DNA from: Acrocarpospora catenulata
Lineage (GTDB): Bacteria; Actinomycetota; Actinomycetes; Streptosporangiales; Streptosporangiaceae
Length of the DNA stretch: 64,000 bases
Assembly: GCF_018476525.1 (NCBI RefSeq)
Contig: NZ_JAHCST010000053.1
Span: forward strand, 1 to 64,000
Direction: 5' to 3'
The notes beneath the pieces were generated by a model. That model ran no database searches. It was given only the letters and a program-made list of their open reading frames with translations, and had not been told where the DNA came from. Shown piece by piece: positions 16,652 to 25,409 of the stretch. Every line of letters starts with the position of its first letter. Position 1 is the stretch's first letter. The position numbers and the translations under genes were made by a program.

Positions 16652-17100
16652 CAAACCCCACAGGCCATTCCACCAGCCTAGGAGTTCCTGATCTCTCCCC
16701 TCCCGGCCTTGCTGCTGTTGACGCAGACGGCGAAGTACCGGCCGTAGAGACCATTGATCGTGATTTCCGTATAGGCCCAAGACGGCAGTGCCGAGCTACG
16801 ACTGGCGCTGCCGACGGTGGTTACGGATGCCCTTCCCGCCCTTCATCCCGCGGCGAAGGAACTTTGGCCCGTTATCTGGATCGGGTGGGCTCCAGCCCGT
16901 GAGATCAAGAACCTGGCCGGTGCCGTTCTCGTCTTCACCGAAGAGGAGTGGCTTTCCTTCGTCCGCGGCGTCCGCGCTGGTGAGTTCGACTAGAAATGCG
17001 GCGAGACGGCGGCGGTGGCGTGCTTGGTGACGAGCCGTTCGACGGCGGCGGTGCTGAGCGGAGTGCCCCGGCGGGGGTGTGTCTCGGAAAGGGCCTGCTG
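16652..17100. other. Gene-scrap region with no intact gene
   Basis: Three fragments can be read. On the plus strand, residues ending VLVFTEEEWLSFVRGVRAGE with stop at 16991-16993 match the C-terminus of DUF397 proteins. On the minus strand, RRGTPLSTAAVERLVTKHA with stop at 16990-16992 resembles the catalytic-domain end of a tyrosine recombinase. On the minus strand at about 16682-16810, YTEITINGLYGRYFAVCVNS looks like the tail of a secreted protein. None has a start codon or complete domain. The stretch is a recombination scar. Confidence 0.45.
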
Positions 17101-17771
17101 TCAGTTCGTCATCATCTGGTCGGTCTGAGACGCTGTGAGTCCGAGGATCGCCAGCTGTCGGCGTACGAAGAAATCGGAGATGGTTGTGAGGGAAGTCGGG
17201 CCTCCGGGCCGGTACCAGTGCCAAACGCTGGTGTTCAGGCCCAGGATCGCATGGGTGAGCAGGCGTGAGTCAGCCTGAGGTAGGTGGCCCTGCTCCAACC
17301 CCGGACCAGGAACGTGGCCCACGCGAACTCGAGGTCCCGGGCTCGTTCACGCGCGAGCTGCCGAGCTTCCTCTTCGCGTGGGGACTGGCGAGGCACTCCG
17401 GCCAATCCTTGCTTCGAGACCAGAACGCGGAGGCGGAGAACAGCGAAGTCGTCATGGTCGAACCCGGATCGAAGACCCGATAGGAGGGCGCTTGGATAAT
17501 CCGCGGCTCCCGCGATTGCTGATTCGAACTCATGAAGAGAAGCCTCGATTGCGTCGGCCATGATCACGTAGAGGCAGTGCAACTTCGATTCGAAATAGTG
17601 GTACAAGGCGGTGGCCCCGACGCCAACGGTGCTCGCGATGTCTACCCACTTCGAGTCGTCGTACCCGTCCCTGCCGAAGTTCTGCGTGGCCACGCGCAAG
17701 ATCTCGGACCGCTTGCTTCGCCGGGACACCTGCTTCGTGTCGACTGAGACTGCGTAGCCAAATCGTCCCAC
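17101..17771 (-). pseudogene. TetR-family regulator, frameshifted
   Basis: The N-terminal helix-turn-helix is complete (RSEILRVATQNFGRDGYDDS; IASTVGVGATALYHYFESKL). The reading frame runs to about 17300 and then stops early, while the expected C-terminus continues in another frame (LEQGHLPQADSRLLTHAILG, then SVWHWYRPGG) to 17101. The join falls in a GGGG run at about 17299-17302, where one extra G would restore a protein of about 220 residues. It lies just upstream of, and divergent from nothing but, the island promoter region, and would have been the natural regulator of the 17.9-23.5 kb operons. Either a real inactivating mutation or a homopolymer sequencing error. Confidence 0.75.
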
Positions 17772-17859
17772 ACCCTATCGATCTATCGATGTTCGTGAGG
17801 TTTGCCGCGTGGGTCCACGGCACAGGCGTGATGCTCGCCAAAGCAACGGGTTTCGCGGC

Positions 17860-18315
17860 TCAGGTAAGCAGCAGAACAACCGTCTCCGCTACGCAGGCCG
17901 GCTTGCTCTTCCCCTCGATCTCCAGCGTGTACCTGACCGTCAGCTGGTGTCCCGTGTGGATCTGGGGCAGCCCGATGATCGTCGCTCGTCCCCGTAGCTT
18001 GGACCCGACCTTCACCGGGTTCGGGAAGCGAACCTTGTTTACCCCATAGTTCAGTCGCGGGCCGGAGGTGCGCAGGGACATCAACTGGTTCGAGAAGTAG
18101 GGGATGAGAGACAAGGTGAGGTATCCGTGCGCGATCGTGCCTCCATACGGACTGTTCTTGGCCCGGTGCGTGTCAACGTGGATCCACTGGTGGTCTCCCG
18201 TCACGTCGGCGAAGGCGTCGACCCGGGCCTGGTCGATCTCCAGCCACTCGGTGACGCCGAGTTCCACGCCGACCGCGTCCTGGATTTCCTCGATGGTGTT
18301 GAAGATGTGCAACAT
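17860..18315 (-). CDS. MaoC-family (R)-specific enoyl-CoA hydratase
   Basis: 151 residues with the single hot-dog fold. The hydratase motif is clear: FADVTGDHQWIHVDTHRA (catalytic Asp and His) followed by GGTIAHGYLTLSLIPYF. The length is normal for single-domain PhaJ/MaoC-type enzymes. It hydrates a trans-2-enoyl-CoA to the (R)-3-hydroxyacyl-CoA. It is last in a minus-strand operon, 18 bases after an AMP-dependent CoA ligase and behind an acyl-CoA dehydrogenase, i.e. activation, dehydrogenation and hydration in one transcript. Confidence 0.9.
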   Translation of the reverse strand: MLHIFNTIEEIQDAVGVELGVTEWLEIDQARVDAFADVTGDHQWIHVDTHRAKNSPYGGTIAHGYLTLSLIPYFSNQLMSLRTSGPRLNYGVNKVRFPNPVKVGSKLRGRATIIGLPQIHTGHQLTVRYTLEIEGKSKPACVAETVVLLLT

Positions 18316-18333
18316 GACTCCTTCGGTCGCGGA

Positions 18334-19902
18334 TCAGGTCAACGATGCGGGGGGCGACGACCGTGGCTGCGTGAACAGGGATCGGACCTGCGCTCGTTTG
18401 GGCTTCCCGAGCACCGTCCGTGGCAGCTCGGGAATCGGGCGAACCTCGTCTGGGAGCAAGTGCGGTCCCAGACCCTTGCGGGCGAGGTGGGCACGCAGGG
18501 CCACACGGTCCGGCACGGTTCCGGTGACCCCGAGACAGACACGCTCCCCGAGACGGTCGTCCGGAAGACCCAGGGCGACCACTTCACCGATACCTTCACA
18601 GTCGGCGAACGCGAGTTCGATCGCATCGGGTGAAAGGGTGTGTCCCCCTCTGAGGATGACCTCCTTGACCCGGCCGACGATCCGCATCGATCCTTTCGTC
18701 CACTGCCCGAGGTCACCGCTGAGGAACCAACCGTCGTCGGTGAAGGCCGCGGTCGTCGCCGCCTGATCGTCGTAGTAGCCGAGGAAGGTGGTCGGCCCTC
18801 GTGTGACGAGTTCCCCCGTACGGCCGTCCTGCTTGATGATCTCGCCGGTTTCCGGGTCACGGAGGGCGACCTCCGATCCGGGACAAGGTCTGCCGACCGT
18901 CGAGGTGATCACCTCCGTCGGGTCCTCGGACCTCGTGAACAGGTTCCCCTGGCACTCGGTCATCCCGTACATGCTGATCGGGGTGATGCCCCAGTCCTCG
19001 ATGGCGGCCCGCATGACCTCCGCCCGGTTCGGCGCCGCTCCCGTGATCACGTTCCGCAGGGAGAGCTTCCACCTGCCCGGGTGGCGCCGGTAGGTCAGGA
19101 CGAGGTCCGACAGGTGGGTGGGAACGAGAAAGGTGATGGTGACACGGTGCCGCTCGAGAAGGTCGAGCATCCGCTCCGGGTCGCCGCGCCCGACCCTGAC
19201 CAGTGCCGCGCCGGTGGCGATCGCGGGGAGGGCGGTGTAGAGCCAGCCCGCGTTGTGGCACATGGGCGCGATGACTCCCCACACGTCATGACGGGTCAGC
19301 TCATACGACGAGAGGAAGCCGCGAAGTGCGGTGAACTTGGTGTTGGCCGAGTTCATCACGCCCTTCGGGCGGCCCGTGGTGCCCGAGGTGAACATCAGGT
19401 CCGCCACGGCATCCGCGTCCGGCACGTGACCGGCGGGGGGCAGCGGGAGGTTGTCGCCGCCGAGCCAGTGTCGTAGGGGACCGGGTTGGAGGATAGGGAT
19501 CGGCAGCGGGAGGGACCTGTCGGCGACCACCACCCGGGCGGAGGTTCGCCCTGCGATCGCCGCGATCTCGGCGGCCCCCGTACTGTGTGGCAACGGTGCC
19601 GCGACGGCGCCGATGGCCTGTGCCGCCGTCATGACGGCGATCAGCTCCGGTCCGTCGGGAAGCACCACCACCACGACGTCGGAGCGCGCACAACCCGCCG
19701 TGAGCAGGTCGTGTGCCATCGATGCCGCCGCGCTCCGCAGGTTGCCCCAGGTCGTGACGGCGTCCCCCTCGATGTACGCCGTCCCGCCGGGCCGTTCTCG
19801 CGCCGCCCCGTTCAGGAGGCCGGGTAACGTGACCTGCCGCCACAGGCCTGACCGGTGCCAGCGGGCGGCGTCGCGCCACGGCTGGTGAACAAGTAGGGAC
19901 AC
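18334..19902 (-). CDS. AMP-dependent acyl-CoA synthetase/ligase
   Basis: 522 residues. The AMP-binding P-loop TSGTTGRPKG lies at about residues 172-181, YGMTECQGN is the A5 motif, GWFLSGDLGQW the A7 motif, GRVKEVILRGGHTLSP the A8 hinge, and RTVLGKPKRAQV carries the C-terminal catalytic Lys. It activates a carboxylic acid to its CoA thioester through an acyl-adenylate. I chose the GTG at 19902 because GGGAGAG lies just upstream; the longer upstream frame is out-of-phase dehydrogenase sequence. It follows the acyl-CoA dehydrogenase by 17 bases. The specificity (fatty, aromatic or alicyclic acid) cannot be read. Confidence 0.9.
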   Translation of the reverse strand: MSLLVHQPWRDAARWHRSGLWRQVTLPGLLNGAARERPGGTAYIEGDAVTTWGNLRSAAASMAHDLLTAGCARSDVVVVVLPDGPELIAVMTAAQAIGAVAAPLPHSTGAAEIAAIAGRTSARVVVADRSLPLPIPILQPGPLRHWLGGDNLPLPPAGHVPDADAVADLMFTSGTTGRPKGVMNSANTKFTALRGFLSSYELTRHDVWGVIAPMCHNAGWLYTALPAIATGAALVRVGRGDPERMLDLLERHRVTITFLVPTHLSDLVLTYRRHPGRWKLSLRNVITGAAPNRAEVMRAAIEDWGITPISMYGMTECQGNLFTRSEDPTEVITSTVGRPCPGSEVALRDPETGEIIKQDGRTGELVTRGPTTFLGYYDDQAATTAAFTDDGWFLSGDLGQWTKGSMRIVGRVKEVILRGGHTLSPDAIELAFADCEGIGEVVALGLPDDRLGERVCLGVTGTVPDRVALRAHLARKGLGPHLLPDEVRPIPELPRTVLGKPKRAQVRSLFTQPRSSPPASLT

Positions 19903-19919
19903 AGTCTCTCCCGGGCGGG

Positions 19920-21032
19920 TCAGGCGTCCAGGACGTGGCGGGCGACCACCAGGCTCTGGATCTCCGCGGTCCCCTCCTCGAACCAGAAGCCGCGGGCGTC
20001 TCGGTAGATCCGCTCGATGGCGGCCTGCTTGGTGTAGCCGAAGCCGCCGTGCACGCGCAGGGACAGGTCCGTCACGCGGCCGACCATGTTGAGGCAGAAG
20101 AGCTTGGCCGTCGCCGCGGCCGCTGTGAAGTTCTCCCCCGCGTCGCACTGCCGGGCGGCCTTGAGCACCAGCCCGCGCCCCGCCTCGACGTCGGCGTACA
20201 TGTCCGCGAGGTGGGTCTGGATCGCCTGGCGTTCGGCGATCGGCTTACCGAAGGTCACCCGCTTCCTCGCGAAGGAGGTGGCCTCGTCCAGCGCGCGCTG
20301 GGCGAGCCCCACCATGCAGTTCGACAACGACACCCGGCTGTAGTCGAGGAAGCTCAGTGCCACCTCAAGCCCTTGGCCGATCTCGCCGAGCCGGAACCGG
20401 TCCTCGACGTACATGCCGGAGTACCGCAGCCAGGCGTGCCCGGTTCCGTGCAGGCCCATGGTGTGCTGGGTGGCGTCGATTTCGAAGCCGTCCGTCTCGC
20501 GGGGGACGAGGAAGGCGGTCAGCGAGTCCTTGGCCTGCCGGTCGTCCGTCGCGACGACGAGAATGAAGTGGTCCGCTCGGTCGGCGAACGTGATCAGGTG
20601 TTTCTCACCGGAGATGCGCCAGCCGGCGCCGGCGCGCAGCGCCCGGGACTGGAGGTTCCTGCCTGTTCCGCCGGACTGTTCCGTGAGGCAGAACGCGACG
20701 ACGGCGGCCCCCGAGGCCATCTTCGGGATGAGGGCGCGCTGGTCCTGGTTGCCGAACCGCGCCAAAGGCCGCCAGACCCCGTTGGTGAGGTGGACCAGCA
20801 TGCGCCCGGAGCCATGGCCACGTGCGGCGCCTTCCAGGTAGGGGAGGTAGTCGGTCACGGACAGCCCGTAGCCGCCGTGCTCCTCGGGGATGGTCAACCG
20901 GTAGGCGCCCGCGTGGGCGGCCCGTTTGAGCAGATCGGCCGGGATCGCGTCCTCGTCCTCGATCGGCTGGGAGGCTGGTTCGTATTCGTCGAGGAAGAAC
21001 TTCGTGAATTCCTCGACCGTCGGCTTGCTCAT
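19920..21032 (-). CDS. Acyl-CoA dehydrogenase
   Basis: 370 residues. N-terminal domain: LTIPEEHGGYGLSVTDYLPY. Middle domain: FCLTEQSGGTGRNLQSRALR and WRISGEKHLITFADRADHFILV. C-terminal domain: RKRVTFGKPIAERQAIQTHLADM and LRVHGGFGYTKQAAIERIYRD. The catalytic Glu is present in FEEGTAEIQSLVVARHVL. The start at 21032 is preceded by GAGG. An AT-rich stretch containing TATAGT on the coding strand lies 22-27 bases upstream and could be the -10 element. It heads an operon with the CoA ligase and MaoC hydratase. Confidence 0.92.
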   Translation of the reverse strand: MSKPTVEEFTKFFLDEYEPASQPIEDEDAIPADLLKRAAHAGAYRLTIPEEHGGYGLSVTDYLPYLEGAARGHGSGRMLVHLTNGVWRPLARFGNQDQRALIPKMASGAAVVAFCLTEQSGGTGRNLQSRALRAGAGWRISGEKHLITFADRADHFILVVATDDRQAKDSLTAFLVPRETDGFEIDATQHTMGLHGTGHAWLRYSGMYVEDRFRLGEIGQGLEVALSFLDYSRVSLSNCMVGLAQRALDEATSFARKRVTFGKPIAERQAIQTHLADMYADVEAGRGLVLKAARQCDAGENFTAAAATAKLFCLNMVGRVTDLSLRVHGGFGYTKQAAIERIYRDARGFWFEEGTAEIQSLVVARHVLDA

Positions 21033-21053
21033 CCGGATCCTCAATCTTGCTCT

Positions 21054-21066
21054 ACTATATGTAACA
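21054..21066 (-). promoter_or_regulatory. AT-rich promoter/operator of the 17.9-21.0 kb operon
   Basis: In otherwise GC-rich DNA the sequence ACTATATGTAACA stands out. Read toward the acyl-CoA dehydrogenase it gives a TATAGT-like -10 element 22 bases before the ATG. The same ACTATA core recurs before other operons of this island (43836, 34817, and inverted at 28512). Confidence 0.45.
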
Positions 21067-21075
21067 TTGACCTGA

Positions 21076-21825
21076 TCAGACCATTGTTAGCCCGCCGCTG
21101 ACGGACAGGGTCTGGCCGGTGATGTACTCGGCCCGTTCCGAGGCGAGGAATGCCACCGCTCCCGCCACGTCACGAGGGGCTCCGAGCCGGCCGACCGGGA
21201 TACTGCGCTTGAGCGCCTCCACCAGCTTCGGGGAGCCGGCCGCCACCTCCGCGAGCAGCGGGGTGTCGGACGGGCCGGGACACACCACGTTGCTGGTCAC
21301 GCCGCTGCGGGCGGACTCCCTGGCGATGGTCTTGGCGAAGCCGATGAGCCCGGCCTTGCAGGAGGCGTACACCGCCTCGCCGGTGGATCCGACGCGGGCC
21401 GCGTCCGACGACACGAAGACCGCCCGGCCCCAGCCGCTCTCCTGCATCCCGGGCAGGAACGCGTACGTGAGCTGGATCGGGGCCCGCAGGTTGATCGCGA
21501 TGATCCGGTCCCAGAGGCCGGGGTCGCTCTGGAGGAACGGCCCCACCTTGTCCCAACCGGCGTTGTTGACCAGGACGTCCACCCGGCCCAGGTCGGCCAG
21601 GATCCGGGCGGTCAGCGCGTCGATGCTCCCTGGGTCGGCCAGGTCGACGGTGTAGGGGCGGCCTCCCGCGACCGATGACGCGACCTCCTTGGCGCCGGTC
21701 TCGTTGATGTCGCAGACCACCACGGTGGCGCCCATCGCGGCCAGATCCTTCACGATGCCGCGGCCCAGGCCACCGGCTCCGCCCGTGACCACCGCGACGC
21801 GGCCCTCAAGGGTCATTCCGTCCAT
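21076..21825 (-). CDS. SDR-family oxidoreductase
   Basis: 249 residues with all SDR hallmarks: VVTGGAGGLGRGIVKDLA, VLVNNAGWDKVGP, catalytic Ser in AVFVSSDAARVG, Tyr/Lys in AVYASCKAGLIGFAK, PGPSDTPLL and C-terminal GQTLSVSGGLTMV. AAAGGAAC precedes the ATG at 21825. Its first bases overlap the end of the upstream CoA ligase gene by 13, so the two are translated together. It probably oxidises a 3-hydroxyacyl-CoA or a ring alcohol in the pathway. Confidence 0.9.
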   Translation of the reverse strand: MDGMTLEGRVAVVTGGAGGLGRGIVKDLAAMGATVVVCDINETGAKEVASSVAGGRPYTVDLADPGSIDALTARILADLGRVDVLVNNAGWDKVGPFLQSDPGLWDRIIAINLRAPIQLTYAFLPGMQESGWGRAVFVSSDAARVGSTGEAVYASCKAGLIGFAKTIARESARSGVTSNVVCPGPSDTPLLAEVAAGSPKLVEALKRSIPVGRLGAPRDVAGAVAFLASERAEYITGQTLSVSGGLTMV

Positions 21826-23459
21826 GTGCGTTCCTTTCCTCGGATGGCGGCGTCGCGCTGCGCGACCGCGGCCCGGAGCTCGACTTTGCTGGTCTTTCCG
21901 CCGGCGCTCCTTGGCAGCTCGGTGAAGAACTCGAGCCGTTCGGGCAGCTTGAACTTGGCGACGTCGCGCTCGGCGAGGAAGGCGACGATCTCGGCGAGGG
22001 TCGGCTCGCGCCCGGGTGAGGGGACCACGCAGGCGCACGTGCGCTCGCCGTAGATGGCGTCAGGAACTCCGATGACCGACACCTCGCCCACGGACGGATG
22101 CTGGGCGAGCAGGTTCTCCAGCTCCTGCGGACTGATGTTCTGGCCGCCCCGGATGATCAGGTCCTTGGCGCGGCCGACGATGCCGAGGTACCCGTCGGCG
22201 TCGACGCGCGCGAGGTCACCCGACCGGTACCAGCCGTCGCCGGTGAAGGCCGCGGCGTCCCTGTCGGGCTCGTTGAGGTAGCCGAAGCTCTTGGTGGGGC
22301 TCGACCACCACAGCTCGCCCGGCTGGCCCTTGGGCACCTCGTTCCCCAGGGTGTCGACGAGCTTCACGCGGCCGATGTCGCTGACCCGCCCGACCGTCGT
22401 GTACCGCTTCTCCGGGCTGTCGCGGATGTGCGTCATCGCCGGCACGCCGCCGTCGGTCGCGCCGTAGCAGACCTGGCTGACGCACCCGAACGCCTCCTCC
22501 AACGCGCGGGCCGCGTGCGGAGGCAGGGCCGCGCCGGCGTTGGTGAAGACGCGCAGCGCGGAGAAGTCACGCTTGCCGAGCGAATCCTCCTGCAGCATCT
22601 TGAGGACCTGCGTCGGCACGGCCGTCACGGTGGTCGCCCGTTCGCGCTCGATCAGGTCGAGGGCGTTCACCGGCGACCATTCCTCCAGCAGCACCGACGA
22701 CGCGCCGACGAGCAGCGGCGCGAGCACGGCGTACACGTAGCCCGTGGCACCCGTGTTCGCGGGGCAGAGCCCCACCGCGACATCATTGTCGGTCAGCTCG
22801 GTCGAGCCGATGAACATCCGCATGAAGCACCACAGGTTGTTGTCCGACCATAACGACGCGCGCGGCAGGTCGGTGGTGCCCGACGTGACCATCACGTAGC
22901 GGGGGGCGTTCGGGTCGCGGGGCACGTCGACGCGGGCCGACCCCCGGCTTGACACGGTGTCGAAGTCGAAGTCCGCGCCCGGAGCCGGCCCGTCGAGCGT
23001 GCCGACGTGCTTCAGCGCGGGGAGCCGCGGTCGCAGTTCGTGCGCCATGGCCAGGAAGTCGGCCCTCCGGTCGGCCTGGGGCACGATGAGGACCCGCGTC
23101 CTGGAGACCGACAGGAGGTGGGCCAACTCGGTTGTCCGCCAGGAGTTCGACAGCGGCACGTACAGCAGGTCCGCCCGGTCGCAGGCGAGGTGGGTGAGGG
23201 CCAGGGCGATGCGGTTCGGCGCTTGTACCGCGACCGCGTCCCCTGGTTCGAGCCCGAGGCCGAGCAGCCAGGCGGCCAGCATGTGGCTTCGCCGTACGAG
23301 GTCGCGGTAGCTGAGGCGCTCGTGCTGGTCGGCGACGGCGGGCGCGTCCGGCCGGCGCTCGGCCACCTCGTCAATCACCGCGTGCAGCGGCCGAGGTTGC
23401 CAGACACCCGACGCGTAGTTCGCTTCGATCATCGCCGGGGTGAGTGGGGGAACCGGCAC
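21813..23459 (-). CDS. Class I adenylate-forming enzyme, non-canonical P-loop (CoA ligase-like)
   Basis: 548 residues. The fold is that of acyl-CoA ligases: VQAPNRIALALTHLACDRAD, CYGATDGGVPAMTHI at the A5 position, GDGWYRSGDLARVDADGYLG, GRAKDLIIRGGQNISPQELE, and RSAGGKTSKVEL with the terminal catalytic Lys. The P-loop reads TSGTTDLPRASLWSDNN instead of TSGTTG.PKG, so the usual Gly and Lys are replaced. The enzyme at 44229-45812 shares the same LWSDNNLW extension. The two are paralogues from an unusual subfamily in the same island. The substrate is unknown. It is followed, with overlap, by an SDR gene. Confidence 0.85.
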   Translation of the reverse strand: MPVPPLTPAMIEANYASGVWQPRPLHAVIDEVAERRPDAPAVADQHERLSYRDLVRRSHMLAAWLLGLGLEPGDAVAVQAPNRIALALTHLACDRADLLYVPLSNSWRTTELAHLLSVSRTRVLIVPQADRRADFLAMAHELRPRLPALKHVGTLDGPAPGADFDFDTVSSRGSARVDVPRDPNAPRYVMVTSGTTDLPRASLWSDNNLWCFMRMFIGSTELTDNDVAVGLCPANTGATGYVYAVLAPLLVGASSVLLEEWSPVNALDLIERERATTVTAVPTQVLKMLQEDSLGKRDFSALRVFTNAGAALPPHAARALEEAFGCVSQVCYGATDGGVPAMTHIRDSPEKRYTTVGRVSDIGRVKLVDTLGNEVPKGQPGELWWSSPTKSFGYLNEPDRDAAAFTGDGWYRSGDLARVDADGYLGIVGRAKDLIIRGGQNISPQELENLLAQHPSVGEVSVIGVPDAIYGERTCACVVPSPGREPTLAEIVAFLAERDVAKFKLPERLEFFTELPRSAGGKTSKVELRAAVAQRDAAIRGKERTWTE

Positions 23460-23538
23460 GACCGCACCTCATCTCAATCCAAATTTATGACTACAATAAT
23501 CATGGCAAATGTTCATTCGCCCTGGCAAGGCCCTCGGG

Positions 23539-24327
23539 TCAGCGCAGGTCGGGCCGGGCGGTGAAGCGCGGGACGCGCTTCTCGCGGAACGCGGCCAGGC
23601 CCTCGCGGCCGTCCACCCCTGTCACCACGTGCACCGCGCCCTCGAGTTCGAGGTCGAGTCCCGGGCCGTTCACCCGGGCCGGCGCCGTCATCCGTTTCAT
23701 GAACCCCAGACCGGTGGCGCTCCGCCGCGCCATCGCGGCTCCCATCGCCCAGGTGTCCTCGACGAACGTCTCGTCGGAGAAGACCTGTTGCACCAGGCCC
23801 ACCCGGTGCGCCTCCTCGGCCGTCAGGATCGCGCCGGTGTACATCAGCCACCTCGCGTAGCGCGTCCCCACCGCGTCAGGAAGGCGCTGGGTGCCGCCCC
23901 CGCCGGGCACCAGGCCGTAGTTGGCGTGCACGTCCCCGACCCGGGCCGAGCTCGACGCCAGGATGAAGTCGCAGGCGAGCGCCAGTTCGAGCCCGCCGGC
24001 CAGGGTGAGCCCGTTCAGCAACGCCACGACCGGTTTCCGCGTCTCCCCGATCGCCTGGAAGACCTGCTTCCAGAGCAGCAGCCAGCGCCGGAAGGAGGCG
24101 GGATCCGTGGTCAGCTCCGCCGCCTCGGTCAGGTCCGCCCCGGCACAGAAGGCGCGCCCTGAGCCGGTCAGGTGAAGGATCCGCACCGCGGGATCCGCCA
24201 CCGCGTCCGTCAGCGCCGAGCCGAGCGCGGCGAGCAGTTCGCTGCTCAGGGCGTTCATCTGGGCGGGTCGTCGCATGGTCAGCAGCAGGACGCCATCGCG
24301 AAGCTCACGATCCAACACACCGGGCAT
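23539..24327 (-). CDS. Enoyl-CoA hydratase/isomerase (crotonase family)
   Basis: 262 residues. The oxyanion-hole motifs are GSGRAFCAGADLTEAAEL and LNGLTLAGGLELALACDFIL. The catalytic-loop region reads YGLVPGGGGTQRLPDAVGTRYARWLMYTG. GGAGG lies six bases before the ATG at 24327. It hydrates an enoyl-CoA to a 3-hydroxyacyl-CoA or isomerises its double bond. The promoter region to its right is shared with the divergent LLM flavoenzyme gene. Crotonases also include ring hydrolases and dehalogenases, so the exact reaction is open. Confidence 0.9.
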   Translation of the reverse strand: MPGVLDRELRDGVLLLTMRRPAQMNALSSELLAALGSALTDAVADPAVRILHLTGSGRAFCAGADLTEAAELTTDPASFRRWLLLWKQVFQAIGETRKPVVALLNGLTLAGGLELALACDFILASSSARVGDVHANYGLVPGGGGTQRLPDAVGTRYARWLMYTGAILTAEEAHRVGLVQQVFSDETFVEDTWAMGAAMARRSATGLGFMKRMTAPARVNGPGLDLELEGAVHVVTGVDGREGLAAFREKRVPRFTARPDLR

Positions 24328-24407
24328 GGGCAACCTCCAATATTTCTGATTACTATTACCACTAGTCGGTTGTTTAGCGCGACCCTTGCCCGACCATGAG
24401 GAGAACC

Positions 24408-25409
24408 GTGAGCGACCTGGACCATGCCTCTGTACTGCTGTCCAACATCCCGGACGCCGACGAGTTGCTCGGGCTGGCCGGGATCGCCGCCGGGAGTGGG
24501 TACCGGCGGGCCTGGCTGGCCGAGACCGGCGGCCTTGAGGCCAGTGCGCTGGCGGCGGTCATCGCCCGGACCACGCCGCTGGAGGTGGGCACGGCGATCG
24601 TGCCGGTGTACAGCAGGTCACCCGCGTTGCTGTCCATGATGGCGTCGACCTGGAGCCACCTCGGCGGCGGTCGGCCGGTGCACCTGGGCATCGGCGCGGG
24701 CGGTCAGGTCATCGTCGAGCGGTGGCACGGCGTGCCGTTCGAGAAGCCGGCCACGACCACCCGGGAGACGCTGCGGATCCTCCGTCAGGCGTTTGCCGGC
24801 ACCCGCACGGACGTGACCGGGCGCACCCGGCGGTCCTCCGGATTCCGGCTCACCACCGGCGCGGCGCCGGCGGTGCGTCTGTACGTGGGTGGCATGGGTC
24901 CCGCGATGCTGGACCTCGCCGCCGAGGTCGCCGACGGCCTGATCGTGACCTGGTTGTCGCCCCGGGTGCTGACGAGCTTCCGCGAGTCGTTCTCCGCGGC
25001 CGTGGAGGGGCATGGCCGCGGTCCTGACGAGGTGAGGCTGGTGGCCCGCGCGTACGTCGCCGTCACCGACACCGTGGCCGAGGCCCGGGAGGAGGTGCGC
25101 AAGGAACTCGTCGAGTACGTCGTCTCCCCGCCGTACGCCCGATACTTCGCCTCCGTGGGTTTCGCGGACGAGGTGGCCCGGGTGAATGAGGCGTTCGCCG
25201 CGCGCGAGCGCGCGGCCGCGGTCGCCGCGGTGAGCGACCGGCTCTTGGACGAGGTGCTCGTGGCCGGGAAGGACGCCGCCGACATCGCGCCGCGGGTGCG
25301 GGCCTACGTGCGGGCGGGCGCCGACGACGTGATGATCCAGCCGGTGCCCGCCTCCCGCGGCGGCGACCCGGCGCGGACCATCACCGCGGTGGCGGAGGCG
25401 CTGGGCTGA
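24408..25409 (+). CDS. LLM-class F420/FMN-dependent oxidoreductase
   Basis: 333 residues of luciferase-like TIM-barrel type. Typical segments are AWLAETGGLEASALAAVIAR, LEVGTAIVPVYSRSPALLSM, RPVHLGIGAGGQVIVERWHG, TRETLRILRQAF, and VRLYVGGMGPAMLDLAAEVA followed by DGLIVTWLSP. The GTG at 24408 follows AGGAG; an upstream in-frame start at 24396 is less likely. In actinomycetes most LLM proteins of this length use F420 and reduce or oxidise alcohols, enoyl compounds or sulfur/nitrogen groups. Its 3' end overlaps the convergent CoA-transferase gene by 29 bases. Confidence 0.88.
   Translation: MSDLDHASVLLSNIPDADELLGLAGIAAGSGYRRAWLAETGGLEASALAAVIARTTPLEVGTAIVPVYSRSPALLSMMASTWSHLGGGRPVHLGIGAGGQVIVERWHGVPFEKPATTTRETLRILRQAFAGTRTDVTGRTRRSSGFRLTTGAAPAVRLYVGGMGPAMLDLAAEVADGLIVTWLSPRVLTSFRESFSAAVEGHGRGPDEVRLVARAYVAVTDTVAEAREEVRKELVEYVVSPPYARYFASVGFADEVARVNEAFAARERAAAVAAVSDRLLDEVLVAGKDAADIAPRVRAYVRAGADDVMIQPVPASRGGDPARTITAVAEALG

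Noticed and set aside
17778-17795. ATCGAT repeated twice upstream of the broken TetR gene
   Set aside because: It could be an operator, but each unit is only a six-base palindrome and no second copy was found at the genes it might control.
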